Source: Acidobacteriota bacterium (lineage in GTDB: Bacteria; Acidobacteriota; UBA890; WLXD01). Taken from it: a DNA stretch of 64,000 bases. The number at the start of each line of letters is the position of its first letter. Within the stretch, counting starts at the first letter, position 1. Shown one piece after another: positions 18,422-28,595 of the stretch. Under the pieces are notes generated by a model. The model worked only from the letters and a program-made list of their open reading frames with translations, did not search any database and was not told the DNA's origin. The position numbers and the translations under genes were made by a program. The stretch is taken from NCBI GenBank assembly GCA_012103255.1, contig WLXD01000001.1:744001-808000 (forward strand). The letters run 5' to 3'.

Positions 18422-20524
18422 CTAGCTGTCGTCAGCTTCTTCGTCGGCCTCTTCGCTTTTCTCCTCGGCGTCTCGCTCCCACGGCGTCCACTCCTCGCCA
18501 AGCACATGCTTGTGCATCCAGGAGATCTCTTCCGTGTCGCGACGGCGCTGGTGCCGCGGCTCGCGGAATCCGTGCAGCTCGCGGGGTACCCGCATGTAGC
18601 GCACGGGAGCCTTGCCGATGTCCTTCATGGCGACAAAGAGCATCATGCTCTGCGGCTCGGTGTCGACGGTGTCGTTCATCCCATGGATGATGAGCGTCGG
18701 CGTGGTGATGTTCGCGACGTGGGTCAGGGTCGACTGGTTGCGATAGCCCTCCGGGTTGTCCCAAGGAGAGCCGCCGATGTGCCACAGACGTACGTCGTTG
18801 TTAAATCCCGGGCCATATTCCGACGTCCAGTCGTAGACGCCCGCCCCGATGCTGGCGCCCTTGAACCGGTCGGTCTGGGTGATCGTCCAGCCACCGAGGA
18901 TTCCGCCGTAGCTCCAGCCGCGTAGCGCCAGTCGATCCGGATCGGCCATGCCGCTATCGACCATCATGTCGACGCCGGTCAGGAGGTCCTGGTAGTCGCC
19001 GAAGCCGATGCCGTCATTGCGTGCCACGGTGTTGCCTTCGCGCAACGTGTCGTCGTAGCAGCATGAGCCGCGGACGTTGGGTGACAGTGCGACCCATCCA
19101 AGCCCGGCATAGACGTGGTAGCTGGAACGGAACGAGTTAGAGAACACGCCTGCCGGCCCGCCGTGGATGTTGAGCATCAGCGGGTATGCGCGACCTTCCT
19201 CGAAGTCAGCGGGGAAGTGGGCGAGCCCTTCGATCTCGGTGCCGTCCGTGCTGGCCCAGGTCATGCGCCGCATACTGGCGAGTTGCAGGTCGGCGAGTTG
19301 CGGATTCGCGTCGGTGATCTGCGTTGCGGCGCTGCCGTCGGCATGGCCGAGCCAGATGTCAGACGGCGTATCGAAGTCGGAGAACGTGTAGATGAACCGA
19401 CTACGATCGGCCGACCAGTGCGACGCGCGAGTGCTGCCGTCCAGCTGCGTCACCGCCTCCACCGCGCCAGACTCGACGTTCACTCGGAACACGTTCGAGT
19501 TCGGGCCTTCGCTGCCGGTGAAGAAGATGTGCGAGCCATCGGGCGACCAGGTGGCGCCGCTGACGTTGCCGGCGAAGTTCTCCGTCAACAGCCGGTGCTC
19601 GCCGAGTTGCGCCTCCATGAGCCACAGCTTGGAGTTGCGGTTGAGCCATTCCTCGTCGTCGCCTGCCGAATAGACGAAACTGCGTGAGTCCGGTGACCAC
19701 AGCACACCGCCCTCGGGCGCCTGGTTCTCGGTGAGGCGTGTCTTCTCGCCGGACTCGACGTTCAGGAGGAAGATCTCGGTCTTGTCACCGTCGTTGCGGC
19801 GGTTCGTGTACCGCGCCGTCAGCGCGATCCAGCGCATGTCGGGCGAAGGATCGAAGCCGGAGACCAGGAATTCCTCGTCGGTGAGCTGAGTGCTGCGCTC
19901 CTCGTCTTCTTCCTCTTCGATCATGAAGACCCAGAGGTTGCTCCACTGCGACCGTGTCTGACCGTTCGGCCCCTCGTCGACGAAAATCGCGTCGTCGCCG
20001 TCGTCGATGGTTTTCTGTTCGTCCTTGTCGCGTTTGTCCTGTGCCGCGAAGAAGATGCGGCTCGAGTCCGTACTCCAGCGGTACTGCCCGATCGATGGTT
20101 CGTGCTCCGTGAGCGCCGTTGCTTCACCACCGGACGTTCGCATCCAGTACAGCTGCGTTGTCCGACTACGGCCCTCGCCGCTCGATCGCTTGAAGGTCAC
20201 GTACTTGCCGTCGGGCGAGAAACGGAAGTCCGAACCACCGTCTTCGCCGAGGTAGCGGAAGGTGTCGGAACCGTCAGTCCGGGCCATCCAGACCTCGGTG
20301 TCGTACTCGTTGTCGTCCCAGTTCAAGCTGCGTTTCGAATAGATCAGCCAGTCGCCGTCAGGAGACAGGGCCTGCGGCGAAACACTCGTCATGTCGAGGG
20401 CGTCGTCGGTTGTCATCGGCCGTGGCGCCGATGCTTCATCCTGCGCGCGGGCGGTCGCGGGGCCGGCGATGACCACAACAAGAAGGATGGCCAGGATCAG
20501 GCGGGCGGGCGGGGCGACTTTCAT
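18422..20524 (-). CDS. secreted S9 family prolyl-oligopeptidase-like peptidase
   Basis: The 700-residue protein has a signal peptide (MKVAPPARLILAILLVVVIAGPATARAQ) and an N-terminal beta-propeller with TolB/WD-like repeats such as FSPDGKYV and WSPDGSHIFF. The C-terminal alpha/beta-hydrolase domain carries the triad Ser538 (GWSYGG), Asp618 (GMNDTVD) and His651 (ELHGF). The tail is very acidic (EEKSEEADEEADDS). Enzymes of this group are dipeptidyl or acylaminoacyl peptidases that process short peptides in the periplasm. GGAGA precedes the ATG. It is divergent from the amidohydrolase gene, 154 bp away. Confidence 0.9.
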   Translation of the reverse strand: MKVAPPARLILAILLVVVIAGPATARAQDEASAPRPMTTDDALDMTSVSPQALSPDGDWLIYSKRSLNWDDNEYDTEVWMARTDGSDTFRYLGEDGGSDFRFSPDGKYVTFKRSSGEGRSRTTQLYWMRTSGGEATALTEHEPSIGQYRWSTDSSRIFFAAQDKRDKDEQKTIDDGDDAIFVDEGPNGQTRSQWSNLWVFMIEEEEDEERSTQLTDEEFLVSGFDPSPDMRWIALTARYTNRRNDGDKTEIFLLNVESGEKTRLTENQAPEGGVLWSPDSRSFVYSAGDDEEWLNRNSKLWLMEAQLGEHRLLTENFAGNVSGATWSPDGSHIFFTGSEGPNSNVFRVNVESGAVEAVTQLDGSTRASHWSADRSRFIYTFSDFDTPSDIWLGHADGSAATQITDANPQLADLQLASMRRMTWASTDGTEIEGLAHFPADFEEGRAYPLMLNIHGGPAGVFSNSFRSSYHVYAGLGWVALSPNVRGSCCYDDTLREGNTVARNDGIGFGDYQDLLTGVDMMVDSGMADPDRLALRGWSYGGILGGWTITQTDRFKGASIGAGVYDWTSEYGPGFNNDVRLWHIGGSPWDNPEGYRNQSTLTHVANITTPTLIIHGMNDTVDTEPQSMMLFVAMKDIGKAPVRYMRVPRELHGFREPRHQRRRDTEEISWMHKHVLGEEWTPWERDAEEKSEEADEEADDS

Positions 20525-20678
20525 TGGGTGTCTCCAGCGACAGCGACGAACGGATGCCCAGATCCTACGCGGCGCCGGCCGCTGTTGCTGCTGCGATCGG
20601 CGTGGCCTTTCCCCGTGCGGCGATCCCGTGCAAACTCCGGGACCTGACTTCGAGAACAACTGCCACGGAGCCCCGCCC

Positions 20679-22403
20679 ATGTCTGGACGTCTTCGCACTG
20701 CTGCCCTCGTACTCGCATTCGCTGTTGCCCTTGCACCCGCCTGGACCCCGTCGGCGCAAGAGGCGCCAGCGGATCTCGTGCTGCGGGGTGGCAAGGTGGC
20801 GACCGTTGACGACAGCTTCACCATCGATCAGGCCGTCGCGGTGCGCGGGCATGAAGTTGTCGCCACGGGCACGGATGCCGAGATCGGCGCGTGGATCGGG
20901 CCCGAAACCGAGGTTGTCGAACTGGACGGGCGGCTCGCGATCCCGGGGTTCATCGAGGGGCACGGGCACTTTCTGGGGCTCGGACGAGCCAAGATGATTC
21001 TCGACCTCAACGGCGTTGCCTCGTGGCAGGGGATCATCGAGATGGTCGAAGAAAAGGCCCGTGAACTCGAGCCCGGCGAGTGGATCTTTGGACGCGGTTG
21101 GCACCAGGAAAAGTGGGAGTACACGCCAGCACCGAGCGTCGACGGCGTGCCGCTGCATGACGGACTGTCGGAGGTCACGCCCGACAACCCGGTTCTGCTC
21201 ACCCACGCCAGTGGCCACGCCTCGTTCGTCAATGAGGTGGCCATGCAGCTGGCGGGCATCACTGACGAGACGCCGGACCCGGAAGGCGGGACCATCGTGC
21301 GCGATGCCAACGGCCGCGCGACGGGCATGCTGCGTGAGACGGCCTCGGGACTGATTCGGGTGGCACGCGGTGAAGGCGAAGAGATGACCGACGCCGAGCG
21401 CGACGCCGAGTTCCGGTTGCAGGTTCAGCTCGCGGGTCAAGAGGCGCTCGAGAACGGCGTCACCAGCTTTCAGGATGCCGGAACAGGCTTCGGGGGCATC
21501 GACCGGCTGCGCGCGATGGCAGATGCGGGCGAGCTCCCGGTGCGGCTCTACGTCATGGTCCGCGGTCAGACACATGAAGCGATGGACGCACGGTTGCCCG
21601 ACTACCGGATCATTCCTGAAGGCAACGATTTTCTTGCCGTTCGCGGCATCAAGCACTCGATTGACGGCGCACTTGGCCCGCACGGCGCATGGTTGCTCGA
21701 GCCCTATGCCGACATGCCGGACAGTGCCGGTCTCGAAACCACCGAGGTCGGTGTTATCGAGCGCACTGCGGAAATCGCGGCGAAGCACGGCTTCCAGCTC
21801 AACACTCACGCGATCGGCGATCGGGCCAACCGCGAGGTGCTCGATCTGTACGAGCGGACGTTCAACGCCAGCGGACACAACGGCGGCGATCTCCGATGGC
21901 GCGTCGAGCACGCGCAGCACCTGCACCCGGATGACATCCCGCGATTCGCGGGTCTCGGCGTGATCGCCTCGATGCAGGGCATCCATTGCACGTCGGATGC
22001 CCCCTGGGTGTTCCGCCGTCTGGGTGCTGAGCGCGCCGAATCAGGCGCATACATGTGGAGTGACCTGATCGACTCGGGCGCCGTGGTCACCAACGGTACG
22101 GACGTGCCTGTCGAGAACATCTCGCCGATCGCGAGCTACTACGCGTCGGTTTCGCGTCGGATGGCCGATGGTGAGATCTTCTTTCCGGAGCAGCGCATGA
22201 CGCGCGAAGAGGCGCTGCGCTCGTATACGACCTGGGCTGCCTATGCGGCGTTCGAAGAGCATCTCAAGGGACGACTAGAGCCCGGCATGCTCGCCGACAT
22301 CACCGTTCTTTCGGCCGACATCCTGTCGATTCCGGAAGAGGAGATTCCGGCGACCGAGATCGACTTCACCATCGTCGGCGGCGAGGTTCGCTACCGGCGG
22401 TAG
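20679..22403 (+). CDS. exported YtcJ-like amidohydrolase
   Basis: The 574-residue protein has a signal peptide ending near PSAQEA and then an amidohydrolase fold of the YtcJ/AepA type. Motifs include DLVLRGGKVATVD, the metal-binding FIEGHGH, LLTHASGHASFVN, TLHAIGDR-like NTHAIGDRAN, and the distal Asp in VTNGTDVPV. Relatives act on N-acyl or other amides; the substrate cannot be read here. GGAG precedes the ATG at 20679. The longer upstream frame overlaps the divergent peptidase gene and was not used. Confidence 0.88.
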   Translation: MSGRLRTAALVLAFAVALAPAWTPSAQEAPADLVLRGGKVATVDDSFTIDQAVAVRGHEVVATGTDAEIGAWIGPETEVVELDGRLAIPGFIEGHGHFLGLGRAKMILDLNGVASWQGIIEMVEEKARELEPGEWIFGRGWHQEKWEYTPAPSVDGVPLHDGLSEVTPDNPVLLTHASGHASFVNEVAMQLAGITDETPDPEGGTIVRDANGRATGMLRETASGLIRVARGEGEEMTDAERDAEFRLQVQLAGQEALENGVTSFQDAGTGFGGIDRLRAMADAGELPVRLYVMVRGQTHEAMDARLPDYRIIPEGNDFLAVRGIKHSIDGALGPHGAWLLEPYADMPDSAGLETTEVGVIERTAEIAAKHGFQLNTHAIGDRANREVLDLYERTFNASGHNGGDLRWRVEHAQHLHPDDIPRFAGLGVIASMQGIHCTSDAPWVFRRLGAERAESGAYMWSDLIDSGAVVTNGTDVPVENISPIASYYASVSRRMADGEIFFPEQRMTREEALRSYTTWAAYAAFEEHLKGRLEPGMLADITVLSADILSIPEEEIPATEIDFTIVGGEVRYRR

Positions 22404-22424
22404 GCCGAGTAGGCGCTGCCTGAA

Positions 22425-23252
22425 CTACTCCTTCGAGCGTCCAAACGGGTACACGCCCGTGCGTCGCAGGAACGGTAGTCCGACCAGCCACGGCACCGTC
22501 TGACGCTCGTCACGGATGTGACTTACGCCGATCCGGAGGCCTTCGCGTCCCGCGGCGGGTTCGGGAACATACGTGCCGAAGAGTCGGTCCCACCACGGCA
22601 GGTTGAAGCCGAAGTTGCTGTTGCACTCTTCGCGCTTCACGGAGTGGTGCACGCGGTGCATGTCCGGCGTGACGATCATCCAGCGCAATGGCACATCGAT
22701 CCAGCGCGGCAACGAGACGTTGCCGTGGTTGAACATGGCAGTTGCGTTGAGTAGCACCTCGAATACGAGCACCGCGAGTGCGGGCGCCCCGAGGATCACG
22801 ACAATGGCCATCTTGATCAGCATCGATAGCAGGATCTCGATGGGGTGGAAGCGCGTGCCGGTGGTTACGTCGAAGTCGAGATCCGCGTGGTGAACCATGT
22901 GGAGCCGCCATAGCGCGGGCACCGCGTGAAAGACGAGATGCTGCAGCCAGATCGAGAAATCGAGAATCACGACGCTCGCCAGAACGGCCACCCAGGCGGG
23001 GGCATCGAACACGTTGAACACTCCCCAGCCGCGCTCCGCTGCCAGGAGTGACGCGCCCACTGCGCCTGCGGGAAGTACCAGCCGTACGAGCACTGTGTCG
23101 AGGACGAGCAGGCCGAGGTTGCGGCCCCAACGCACCGGCTTCCGGGTCGACAGATCTCGATAGGGGATCGCAATCTCCCAGATCGCGACCGCGGCGAACA
23201 CACCAAAGAAGACCGCAAGCCGGATCGTGGGCTCGTGCTGCATCAGGTCCAT
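22425..23252 (-). CDS. sterol desaturase / fatty acid hydroxylase family membrane protein
   Basis: The 275-residue membrane protein has the eight-histidine di-iron signature: H105xxxH109, H118xxHH122, an additional His at 176 (FNHGN), and H199xxHH203. At least four hydrophobic segments alternate with these motifs. The family hydroxylates or desaturates sterols, carotenoids or fatty acids using a di-iron centre; the substrate here is unknown. GGAG lies at good spacing before the ATG. The gene stops 22 bp from the amidohydrolase stop on the other strand. Confidence 0.88.
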   Translation of the reverse strand: MDLMQHEPTIRLAVFFGVFAAVAIWEIAIPYRDLSTRKPVRWGRNLGLLVLDTVLVRLVLPAGAVGASLLAAERGWGVFNVFDAPAWVAVLASVVILDFSIWLQHLVFHAVPALWRLHMVHHADLDFDVTTGTRFHPIEILLSMLIKMAIVVILGAPALAVLVFEVLLNATAMFNHGNVSLPRWIDVPLRWMIVTPDMHRVHHSVKREECNSNFGFNLPWWDRLFGTYVPEPAAGREGLRIGVSHIRDERQTVPWLVGLPFLRRTGVYPFGRSKE

Positions 23253-23320
23253 CGGGTGGTCTCCGGCCGCGAGGTTGGGAACCCGATTCTAGCCGCCGAA
23301 TCCCGCCACCGTCGCGCCCG

Positions 23321-24616
23321 CTAGGCGATGACTCCCAGATCCTTCGGCTTGTAGCCGCGATCGGGGAACAGCTGGTCGGGCGCCGTATTGCCGCCGCGCT
23401 TGGTCATCACTTCCGTGATCACGTCGCGATAGTCGGTCGTGATCTTGAGATCCTGGCCGTCGTAGAGCTGCCCCTTGGCGAGCCCCGGCCACTTCGTCAT
23501 CACCCGACCGCCGGCGATGCTGCTACCCATTGCGAGCATCAGTGAGCCATGCCCGTGGTCGGTGCCTCGCGAGCCGTTCTCGAAGACGTTGCGCCCGAAC
23601 TCCGTCATGCACATCACCGCGACGTCTTTGCGGTTCGACGCGCCGAGATCGGCGTGGAAGGCGGCAAGCGTGCGCGAGAGGTCGCGCATCAGGTACTCCA
23701 TCCATCCACCCGTCGAGCCCTGCTCCTCGTGCGTATCCCAACCGTCGAGATCGATCGCGATAGCTTCAACACCGATGTCGGCCTTGATCAGCGCTGCGGT
23801 GCTCTTCATGGCGTAACCGAAGTCGGAGTCCGGATACTTCGCTTTTCCCTTCGGCTTGTAGCCGGCGAAGTCGATCGCGTCGAGCAAGTCGATGGTTTGC
23901 AGCGTGTTGCTGGCAGCAGTTTTGAGGGGATCAGCATAGGGCTCGTACATGGCCTCCAGCGCCTGCATCCTCTCGCGCTCTTCGCGGCCGTAGATGTCGA
24001 GTCCGAAGTCGGCCATCTCGGCGATCGCGAGCGTCTGCGGCCCGCCCACCAGTGTGCGCTGTAGTCCGTAGCCGATGCCGACTGAGCGCAGCACCGCGTC
24101 CTTCATGGTCGGCGCGGTTGTTTGTAGGTGGCGCCCCAGCCAGCCGGTAAAGAGCGTGCCGGGATTGCCTTCGCCCACCTCCATGTAGTGCATGGCTTCG
24201 AAGTGCGATCGCGTCGGGTTCTCGAGCCCGCAGGCGTGCACTACCAGCAGATCGTCCGACGCGTAGGCGTCGAGCAACGACGTCATCGACGGCGGCAGAC
24301 CGAAGTTGTCGTCGAGCGCGGTGGCCTTGTCAGAGCCCCCCGCGTCGGGCGGCTTGATGGCGATGGTCGGTCGGAGCTTGTAGTACTGGTTCTCGTTGAA
24401 GGGCACGCACATGGTGAGCGAGTCCACGCCGCCGCGCAGGAAGACCGACACGATCACGTCCCGATCGCTCGCGTCGCTCTGAGCGAAGGCAACGCGCGGC
24501 ACCCAACCGGGCATGGCGGCGGCGATGGCCATCGTGCCACCCACACGCATGAAGTTGCGTCGCGAGACCTGCCGGTATTCGTTGCAGCCGCAGTCAGCTT
24601 GCTGGCGCTTGCTCAT
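23321..24616 (-). CDS. DUF1501 family protein with Tat signal
   Basis: The 431-residue protein begins with a Tat-like signal (SRRNFMRVGGTMAIAAAMPG). DUF1501 features follow: VSVFLRGGVDSLTMCVP, LVVHACGLENPTRSHFEAM, DLDGWDTHEEQGS, and FGRNVFENGSRGTDHGHGSLMLAMG. DUF1501 has an alkaline-phosphatase/sulfatase-like fold by family knowledge, and the Asp/His-rich DTH and TDHGHG motifs look like metal-binding sites. The ATG is 1 bp after the DUF1800 stop (TGAGATG), so the two are translationally coupled. The function of this pair is not established. Confidence 0.9.
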   Translation of the reverse strand: MSKRQQADCGCNEYRQVSRRNFMRVGGTMAIAAAMPGWVPRVAFAQSDASDRDVIVSVFLRGGVDSLTMCVPFNENQYYKLRPTIAIKPPDAGGSDKATALDDNFGLPPSMTSLLDAYASDDLLVVHACGLENPTRSHFEAMHYMEVGEGNPGTLFTGWLGRHLQTTAPTMKDAVLRSVGIGYGLQRTLVGGPQTLAIAEMADFGLDIYGREERERMQALEAMYEPYADPLKTAASNTLQTIDLLDAIDFAGYKPKGKAKYPDSDFGYAMKSTAALIKADIGVEAIAIDLDGWDTHEEQGSTGGWMEYLMRDLSRTLAAFHADLGASNRKDVAVMCMTEFGRNVFENGSRGTDHGHGSLMLAMGSSIAGGRVMTKWPGLAKGQLYDGQDLKITTDYRDVITEVMTKRGGNTAPDQLFPDRGYKPKDLGVIA

Positions 24617-24617
24617 C

Positions 24618-26156
24618 TCAGTACTCCTGGAACTCGGGGGCCGAGATGGCCGTTGCCAGTGCTTCACGCACACGTTCGCGGCTACGCCGTTTGGCGAGCA
24701 TCGTCTCCAGGGTCTTACGAGTCTCTGCACCCATCCTGCCGTGCATCAGAACCCGGTCGATGCGCTTGACGATGGACGCGGGTGAGCCGCTCGGATCGTC
24801 CAGCGCGGGATCGAGACTCACCGCGTCGTCGAAGACTGCCGATTGGGCGAAGTTCCAGCGCGGCACAAGGAGGCTCGACCACCACTCGCTCCTGTCCGGG
24901 TAGCCGTTCGGCGGGGTCCACGAGAAAGGCAGATGCCCGGCATCGCCGAGGTGATCGAGCATTGGGGCGGCGTCATCGACGTCCGCGGCCAGAGCACGGA
25001 GTGCGGAGATCACGAGGTGGAACGGCCGCTTCAGTTTCGGAGTGGCAGTGCCGATCGTCTTCTCTCGGAGCGCCTTGCGCACCATGGCCCGGATGTCGCC
25101 ATTGGTGCGCCGATAAGTCTTGGCCACGCTCTTCACCAGCTTCTTGCTCGGTTCGTATCCGTGCAACCAGCGCAGCATCTTGGTGGCGATGTACTCGGAT
25201 GTTTCCTTGCGCTTGGCGAGGATGTCCACCACTCGTTCGCCGTCAGCAATGCCACCGCCCGCTGGGATGCTCTTGCCGAGCACTCGTTTCGTGCCGTTGT
25301 CGTGCATGTACGCGAAGAACGCAAACGTGCCGATCTCACCGTTCGTCTGGGAGTAGGGGTTGCGCCAGTTCCAGCCCGTCAGGCATCGGGCGACTTCCTT
25401 GACGTCCTTTTCGGTGTAGCCGCGATCGGCCCCCATCGTGTGGAGTTCGAGAAGCTCGCGAGCGTAGTTCTCGTTGGGATGGTTCTTCTCGTTAGTGTCG
25501 TTGGTGAGGTACGAGAGCATCGCCGGGCTGTGAGCGCTGGCGGCCAGCATCTGCGGGAACGATCCCAGTGCGTTTGCGCGCACCACGGAGCGATCGTCCA
25601 CCGGCTTGAGAACCTGCATGAAGTCGCCGAATACGTCGATGCTGAAATGGTCCGACCAGAAAATCGACATCCGTTCGAACAGCTGACGCGGGCTGTAGAG
25701 CGCGCGATAGAAGGTCGCAACCCACAGTTCGAAGATCGGCACGAACGGATTGTCCGAGTACTGGCGCCATAGTTGCTGCGCTGACATCGATAGCGTGGGC
25801 AGCCCGCCGTGAAGAGAATCCTCAAGCGCCGAGTCATCGAGGCTGGCGAAATCGAGCTGTTCTTCGAGCCACCCCTCGTAGCCGATCTGGTCGATATGGT
25901 CGTGGTCGGCGACCGTTGGCCCCAGCGTGGAGCGCTCGAGCAACAACGCTTCGGCTTGCGATACCGCGGCCTGGGCAGCCGGAGAGTTTCCATTGCCGGC
26001 GGCGCGCGCCGCGGTGGCCATTGCCGCAACGTCGGAACGCAGTGCGTTGGGTATTGTGATGCGGCGACGCGGCGCGTCGGCAAGCAGAAGCCCCGGCGGA
26101 AGTGCGAGAGCCGGTCGGCGAGCGCCGTACCAGCCATGTCTCATTCGTTGCTGCAC
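24618..26156 (-). CDS. DUF1800 family protein
   Basis: The 512-residue protein carries the DUF1800 signature NENYARELLELHTMG and the associated segments RALYSPRQLFERMSIFWSDHFS and CLTGWNWRNPY. It starts the DUF1800-DUF1501 operon, a pair that occurs together in many Acidobacteriota, Planctomycetota and Bacteroidota. A GTG at 26156 preceded by AGGAG with 10 bp spacing was preferred over TTG 26282. The ATG at 26144 is the alternative. An N-terminal segment with RRPALALPPGLLLADA may act as an export signal, but that is weak. No enzymatic function is established. Confidence 0.85.
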   Translation of the reverse strand: MQQRMRHGWYGARRPALALPPGLLLADAPRRRITIPNALRSDVAAMATAARAAGNGNSPAAQAAVSQAEALLLERSTLGPTVADHDHIDQIGYEGWLEEQLDFASLDDSALEDSLHGGLPTLSMSAQQLWRQYSDNPFVPIFELWVATFYRALYSPRQLFERMSIFWSDHFSIDVFGDFMQVLKPVDDRSVVRANALGSFPQMLAASAHSPAMLSYLTNDTNEKNHPNENYARELLELHTMGADRGYTEKDVKEVARCLTGWNWRNPYSQTNGEIGTFAFFAYMHDNGTKRVLGKSIPAGGGIADGERVVDILAKRKETSEYIATKMLRWLHGYEPSKKLVKSVAKTYRRTNGDIRAMVRKALREKTIGTATPKLKRPFHLVISALRALAADVDDAAPMLDHLGDAGHLPFSWTPPNGYPDRSEWWSSLLVPRWNFAQSAVFDDAVSLDPALDDPSGSPASIVKRIDRVLMHGRMGAETRKTLETMLAKRRSRERVREALATAISAPEFQEY

Positions 26157-26321
26157 GAGCGTAGTGCTCCTGTTCAGGGGCCGCTCAGCAGGGGCGAGCG
26201 GGCCGGTGTCTCGACCCGCTTGTGACGCTATCAAAGGGACGATGGCGTCGACAAGGGGGTCGTCGCGGGTGGGCGCCAGCAACGGTCACCCAGGGCGCGC
26301 GTTGCGCTGGGCTTCGTCGGT

Positions 26322-28460
26322 TCAGCGTGGGCTGATCGCCGCGAGCGGGTTCTCCAACAACCAGACCTCGGCGCGATACTCGCCGGCCGTGAACACGAGG
26401 CGGTCGTAGCGAGGGTGAAGCACCACATCGCGCAGGTCGCGCGGTAGATCCAGGATCAGCCAGGCCAGATTCTGACCATCGGATGAAACCCAGCCGAGCG
26501 AGTGGCGGTCGGCTTCCGCACGGACGAAAACGAGACCCCCGCCATCGGCCGTCCACCCCGACAGCTTGATCGCGTCGGCTTCGGTACCCAACGAGCCGAC
26601 GTCGTCGCGTCGGCCGGTTGCTACGTCGAGAAATTGCAGCCGCCAGCCCTCGAGTCGGCCGGGCCGTCGCGGTCGAATTGCCGTCGCAAGACGTTCGCCG
26701 TCTGGCGAAAACAACATGTCGATCACGTCGCGGCGCGCGATTCCTTCGAGGAGCGTGAGTTCAGCCTGGCTGTCGAGGTGCCGCACCACCAGGTCGCCGG
26801 TGTCGTCGTCCCGTGGCCGAAAGTACGCCAGCCGAGCACCGTCGTCGGAAATCGCCGGTGAGACTCCGCATCCACAGCGGGCACCGTCCCAACTCGCCAG
26901 CATGGTGCTCTCGGAAGAGTCGGGATCAATCGAATAGATGCCCCACTGGTTGTCCTTGTCGACTGCCTCGGCGATTAGCTGCCCGTCGGCCTGCCAGCGA
27001 GGTGGAAGCACACGACGCAGCTTGGGCGAGAGCGTGTGTTCCTTGCCGGTGCTCATGTCGCGAATGGTCAGAACCTTCGGGCCGAGGTCACCTGGCAACA
27101 GGCCCGGCTCCGACACGTAGACCATGCGCGCGCTATCCGGTGAGATGCGCGGCAGTCGATTGACCCCCACGAGCCGTCCTCCAATGGGAATCCGTGCTCC
27201 CAGGGTGCGCTCGTCCGGGCTAAGGGCCGCGGTATAGATGTCGTTGAGACTCACCTGTTGCGCATAGATCAGCGCGCCGTCGTTCGTGAACCCCATCGGG
27301 ATGCTGCGACCAAAATCGGGCTTTAGCAGCTGTGCCTCGCCTACGGGCTGGCCCTGGAGCGAAACTTCCACGATCCATGCGGCGAGGCTCCCAGTGCGAT
27401 CGCTGACGAACAGAACGTGCTGTCCGTCGGCCGTCCAGATCGGTAGAAGGTCGTTCGCCGGATGATCAACCAGCTTCGTGGTCATCGAGCCATTGGTCGC
27501 GGTCAGGAGCACGTCGTGTGTGCCGTCGTCGTTCACCTGGTGATAGGCGATCCAGCGTCCGTTGGGCGACAGGCGAGCGACCTCGGGCGCGGTCGCGCCC
27601 AGACCGGCAACGGTGTGAATTGTGCCGTTGCGCGTATCGATGAGCGCTAGTTCGTGCGTCGACTCGTCGACGTAGACGATTGCCAACAGATCACGCCCAT
27701 CGAGCGACCAGCTCGCCAGTTCGACGTGGCGCGGTCGCGTCCAGCCTGAGAGAAGCGTGCGGTTTTCTCGACCATCGAGGCGCACCGTACGGATCTGGAA
27801 ACCCGTTTCAGGCGAGTACCACGTGTAGGCGATGCGGTCGCCCTCCGGCGAGACCACGCTCGAACTCCAGGCGTCGTGCTCCAGCGAAGGCGTCAGGTCG
27901 GTTACGAACTGCTCGACTCCGCGATCGAAGTCATGGATCGCAAGGTTGCCCGACGCCCAATCGACATAAGAGATAAAGCGCCCGTCCGGGGAAAGGGCTC
28001 CAAACGCGTATCCGGCGTCGCCCTCCCAAAGCTTGCGCGTGACGGTTGTACGGCCCGACGCGTAGCGCGCATCGGTGCCTAGCGCTGCACGTGACAGCAC
28101 AACCACTTCGGCCACTGCCGGGTTGGCGCCGTAGTCCTCGACGATACGGAGGTGGAGTGCCCGAGCCTCTTCGACGCGTCCGATGGCCGTCAGCAGGAGC
28201 GCCATCCGGTATCGGGCCACGGCCGTCAACGGCACGTCAGCATCTGGCGCGGCGATCACTAACTCATAAGTCGCGATGGCCGCCTCGGGATCGCCCAACG
28301 CTTCTTCGAGATGTACCGCACGCTGCAGGAGCTGACGCGCCGTGGCGACCGCTGACGACTGCTGAGCAGTCGCAACACCCGTCGCGGCGATCAGGAGCAT
28401 CGCCAGCAGCGAACTCGTGAGCGGCCAGCCTGCTTTGTCGGCCAGTTTTCGAATCATCAT
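26322..28460 (-). CDS. secreted TPR plus TolB-like beta-propeller protein
   Basis: The 712-residue protein has an N-terminal signal (MMIRKLADKAGWPLTSSLLAMLLIAATGVATAQ). About 90 residues of TPR-like helical repeats follow (RAVHLEEALGDPEAAIATYELVI). Then comes a long beta-propeller with WD40-like/PD40 repeats: LSPDGRFISYV, VSPEGDRIAYTW, LSPNGRWIAYH, FSPDGERLATA. No catalytic domain follows the propeller, unlike the S9 peptidases in this window. A direct repeat TTGAC-N6-TTGAC lies 79 bp upstream, matching sites before the DUF5916 gene and the kinase operon. The start is uncertain: 28493, 28460 or 28457. Confidence 0.8.
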   Translation of the reverse strand: MMIRKLADKAGWPLTSSLLAMLLIAATGVATAQQSSAVATARQLLQRAVHLEEALGDPEAAIATYELVIAAPDADVPLTAVARYRMALLLTAIGRVEEARALHLRIVEDYGANPAVAEVVVLSRAALGTDARYASGRTTVTRKLWEGDAGYAFGALSPDGRFISYVDWASGNLAIHDFDRGVEQFVTDLTPSLEHDAWSSSVVSPEGDRIAYTWYSPETGFQIRTVRLDGRENRTLLSGWTRPRHVELASWSLDGRDLLAIVYVDESTHELALIDTRNGTIHTVAGLGATAPEVARLSPNGRWIAYHQVNDDGTHDVLLTATNGSMTTKLVDHPANDLLPIWTADGQHVLFVSDRTGSLAAWIVEVSLQGQPVGEAQLLKPDFGRSIPMGFTNDGALIYAQQVSLNDIYTAALSPDERTLGARIPIGGRLVGVNRLPRISPDSARMVYVSEPGLLPGDLGPKVLTIRDMSTGKEHTLSPKLRRVLPPRWQADGQLIAEAVDKDNQWGIYSIDPDSSESTMLASWDGARCGCGVSPAISDDGARLAYFRPRDDDTGDLVVRHLDSQAELTLLEGIARRDVIDMLFSPDGERLATAIRPRRPGRLEGWRLQFLDVATGRRDDVGSLGTEADAIKLSGWTADGGGLVFVRAEADRHSLGWVSSDGQNLAWLILDLPRDLRDVVLHPRYDRLVFTAGEYRAEVWLLENPLAAISPR

Positions 28461-28538
28461 TGAAGTCGAAAGTGACACCGGCAAACCAGTCATTTGGAAC
28501 GCTCGATGTCGAGTATGGGGTGCCGCTATTCGTGGGTT

Positions 28539-28554
28539 GTCAACGGCGTGTCAA
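28539..28554 (-). promoter_or_regulatory. response-regulator direct repeat, site C
   Basis: On the minus strand TTGAC-ACGCCG-TTGAC forms two half-sites with an 11-bp period. It lies 79 bp upstream of the TPR/TolB-like start. The half-sites are identical to those of site A (31073-31088) and site B (34045-34060). Confidence 0.6.
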
Positions 28555-28595
28555 TTCGGCGAGTCGCTACCCAGAATACCGGCGCCTCGCGGCTC

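Noticed and set aside
20565-21986. 473-codon open frame antisense to the amidohydrolase
   Set aside because: It lies over a complete YtcJ-like gene with clear motifs, and the antisense protein shows no family features.
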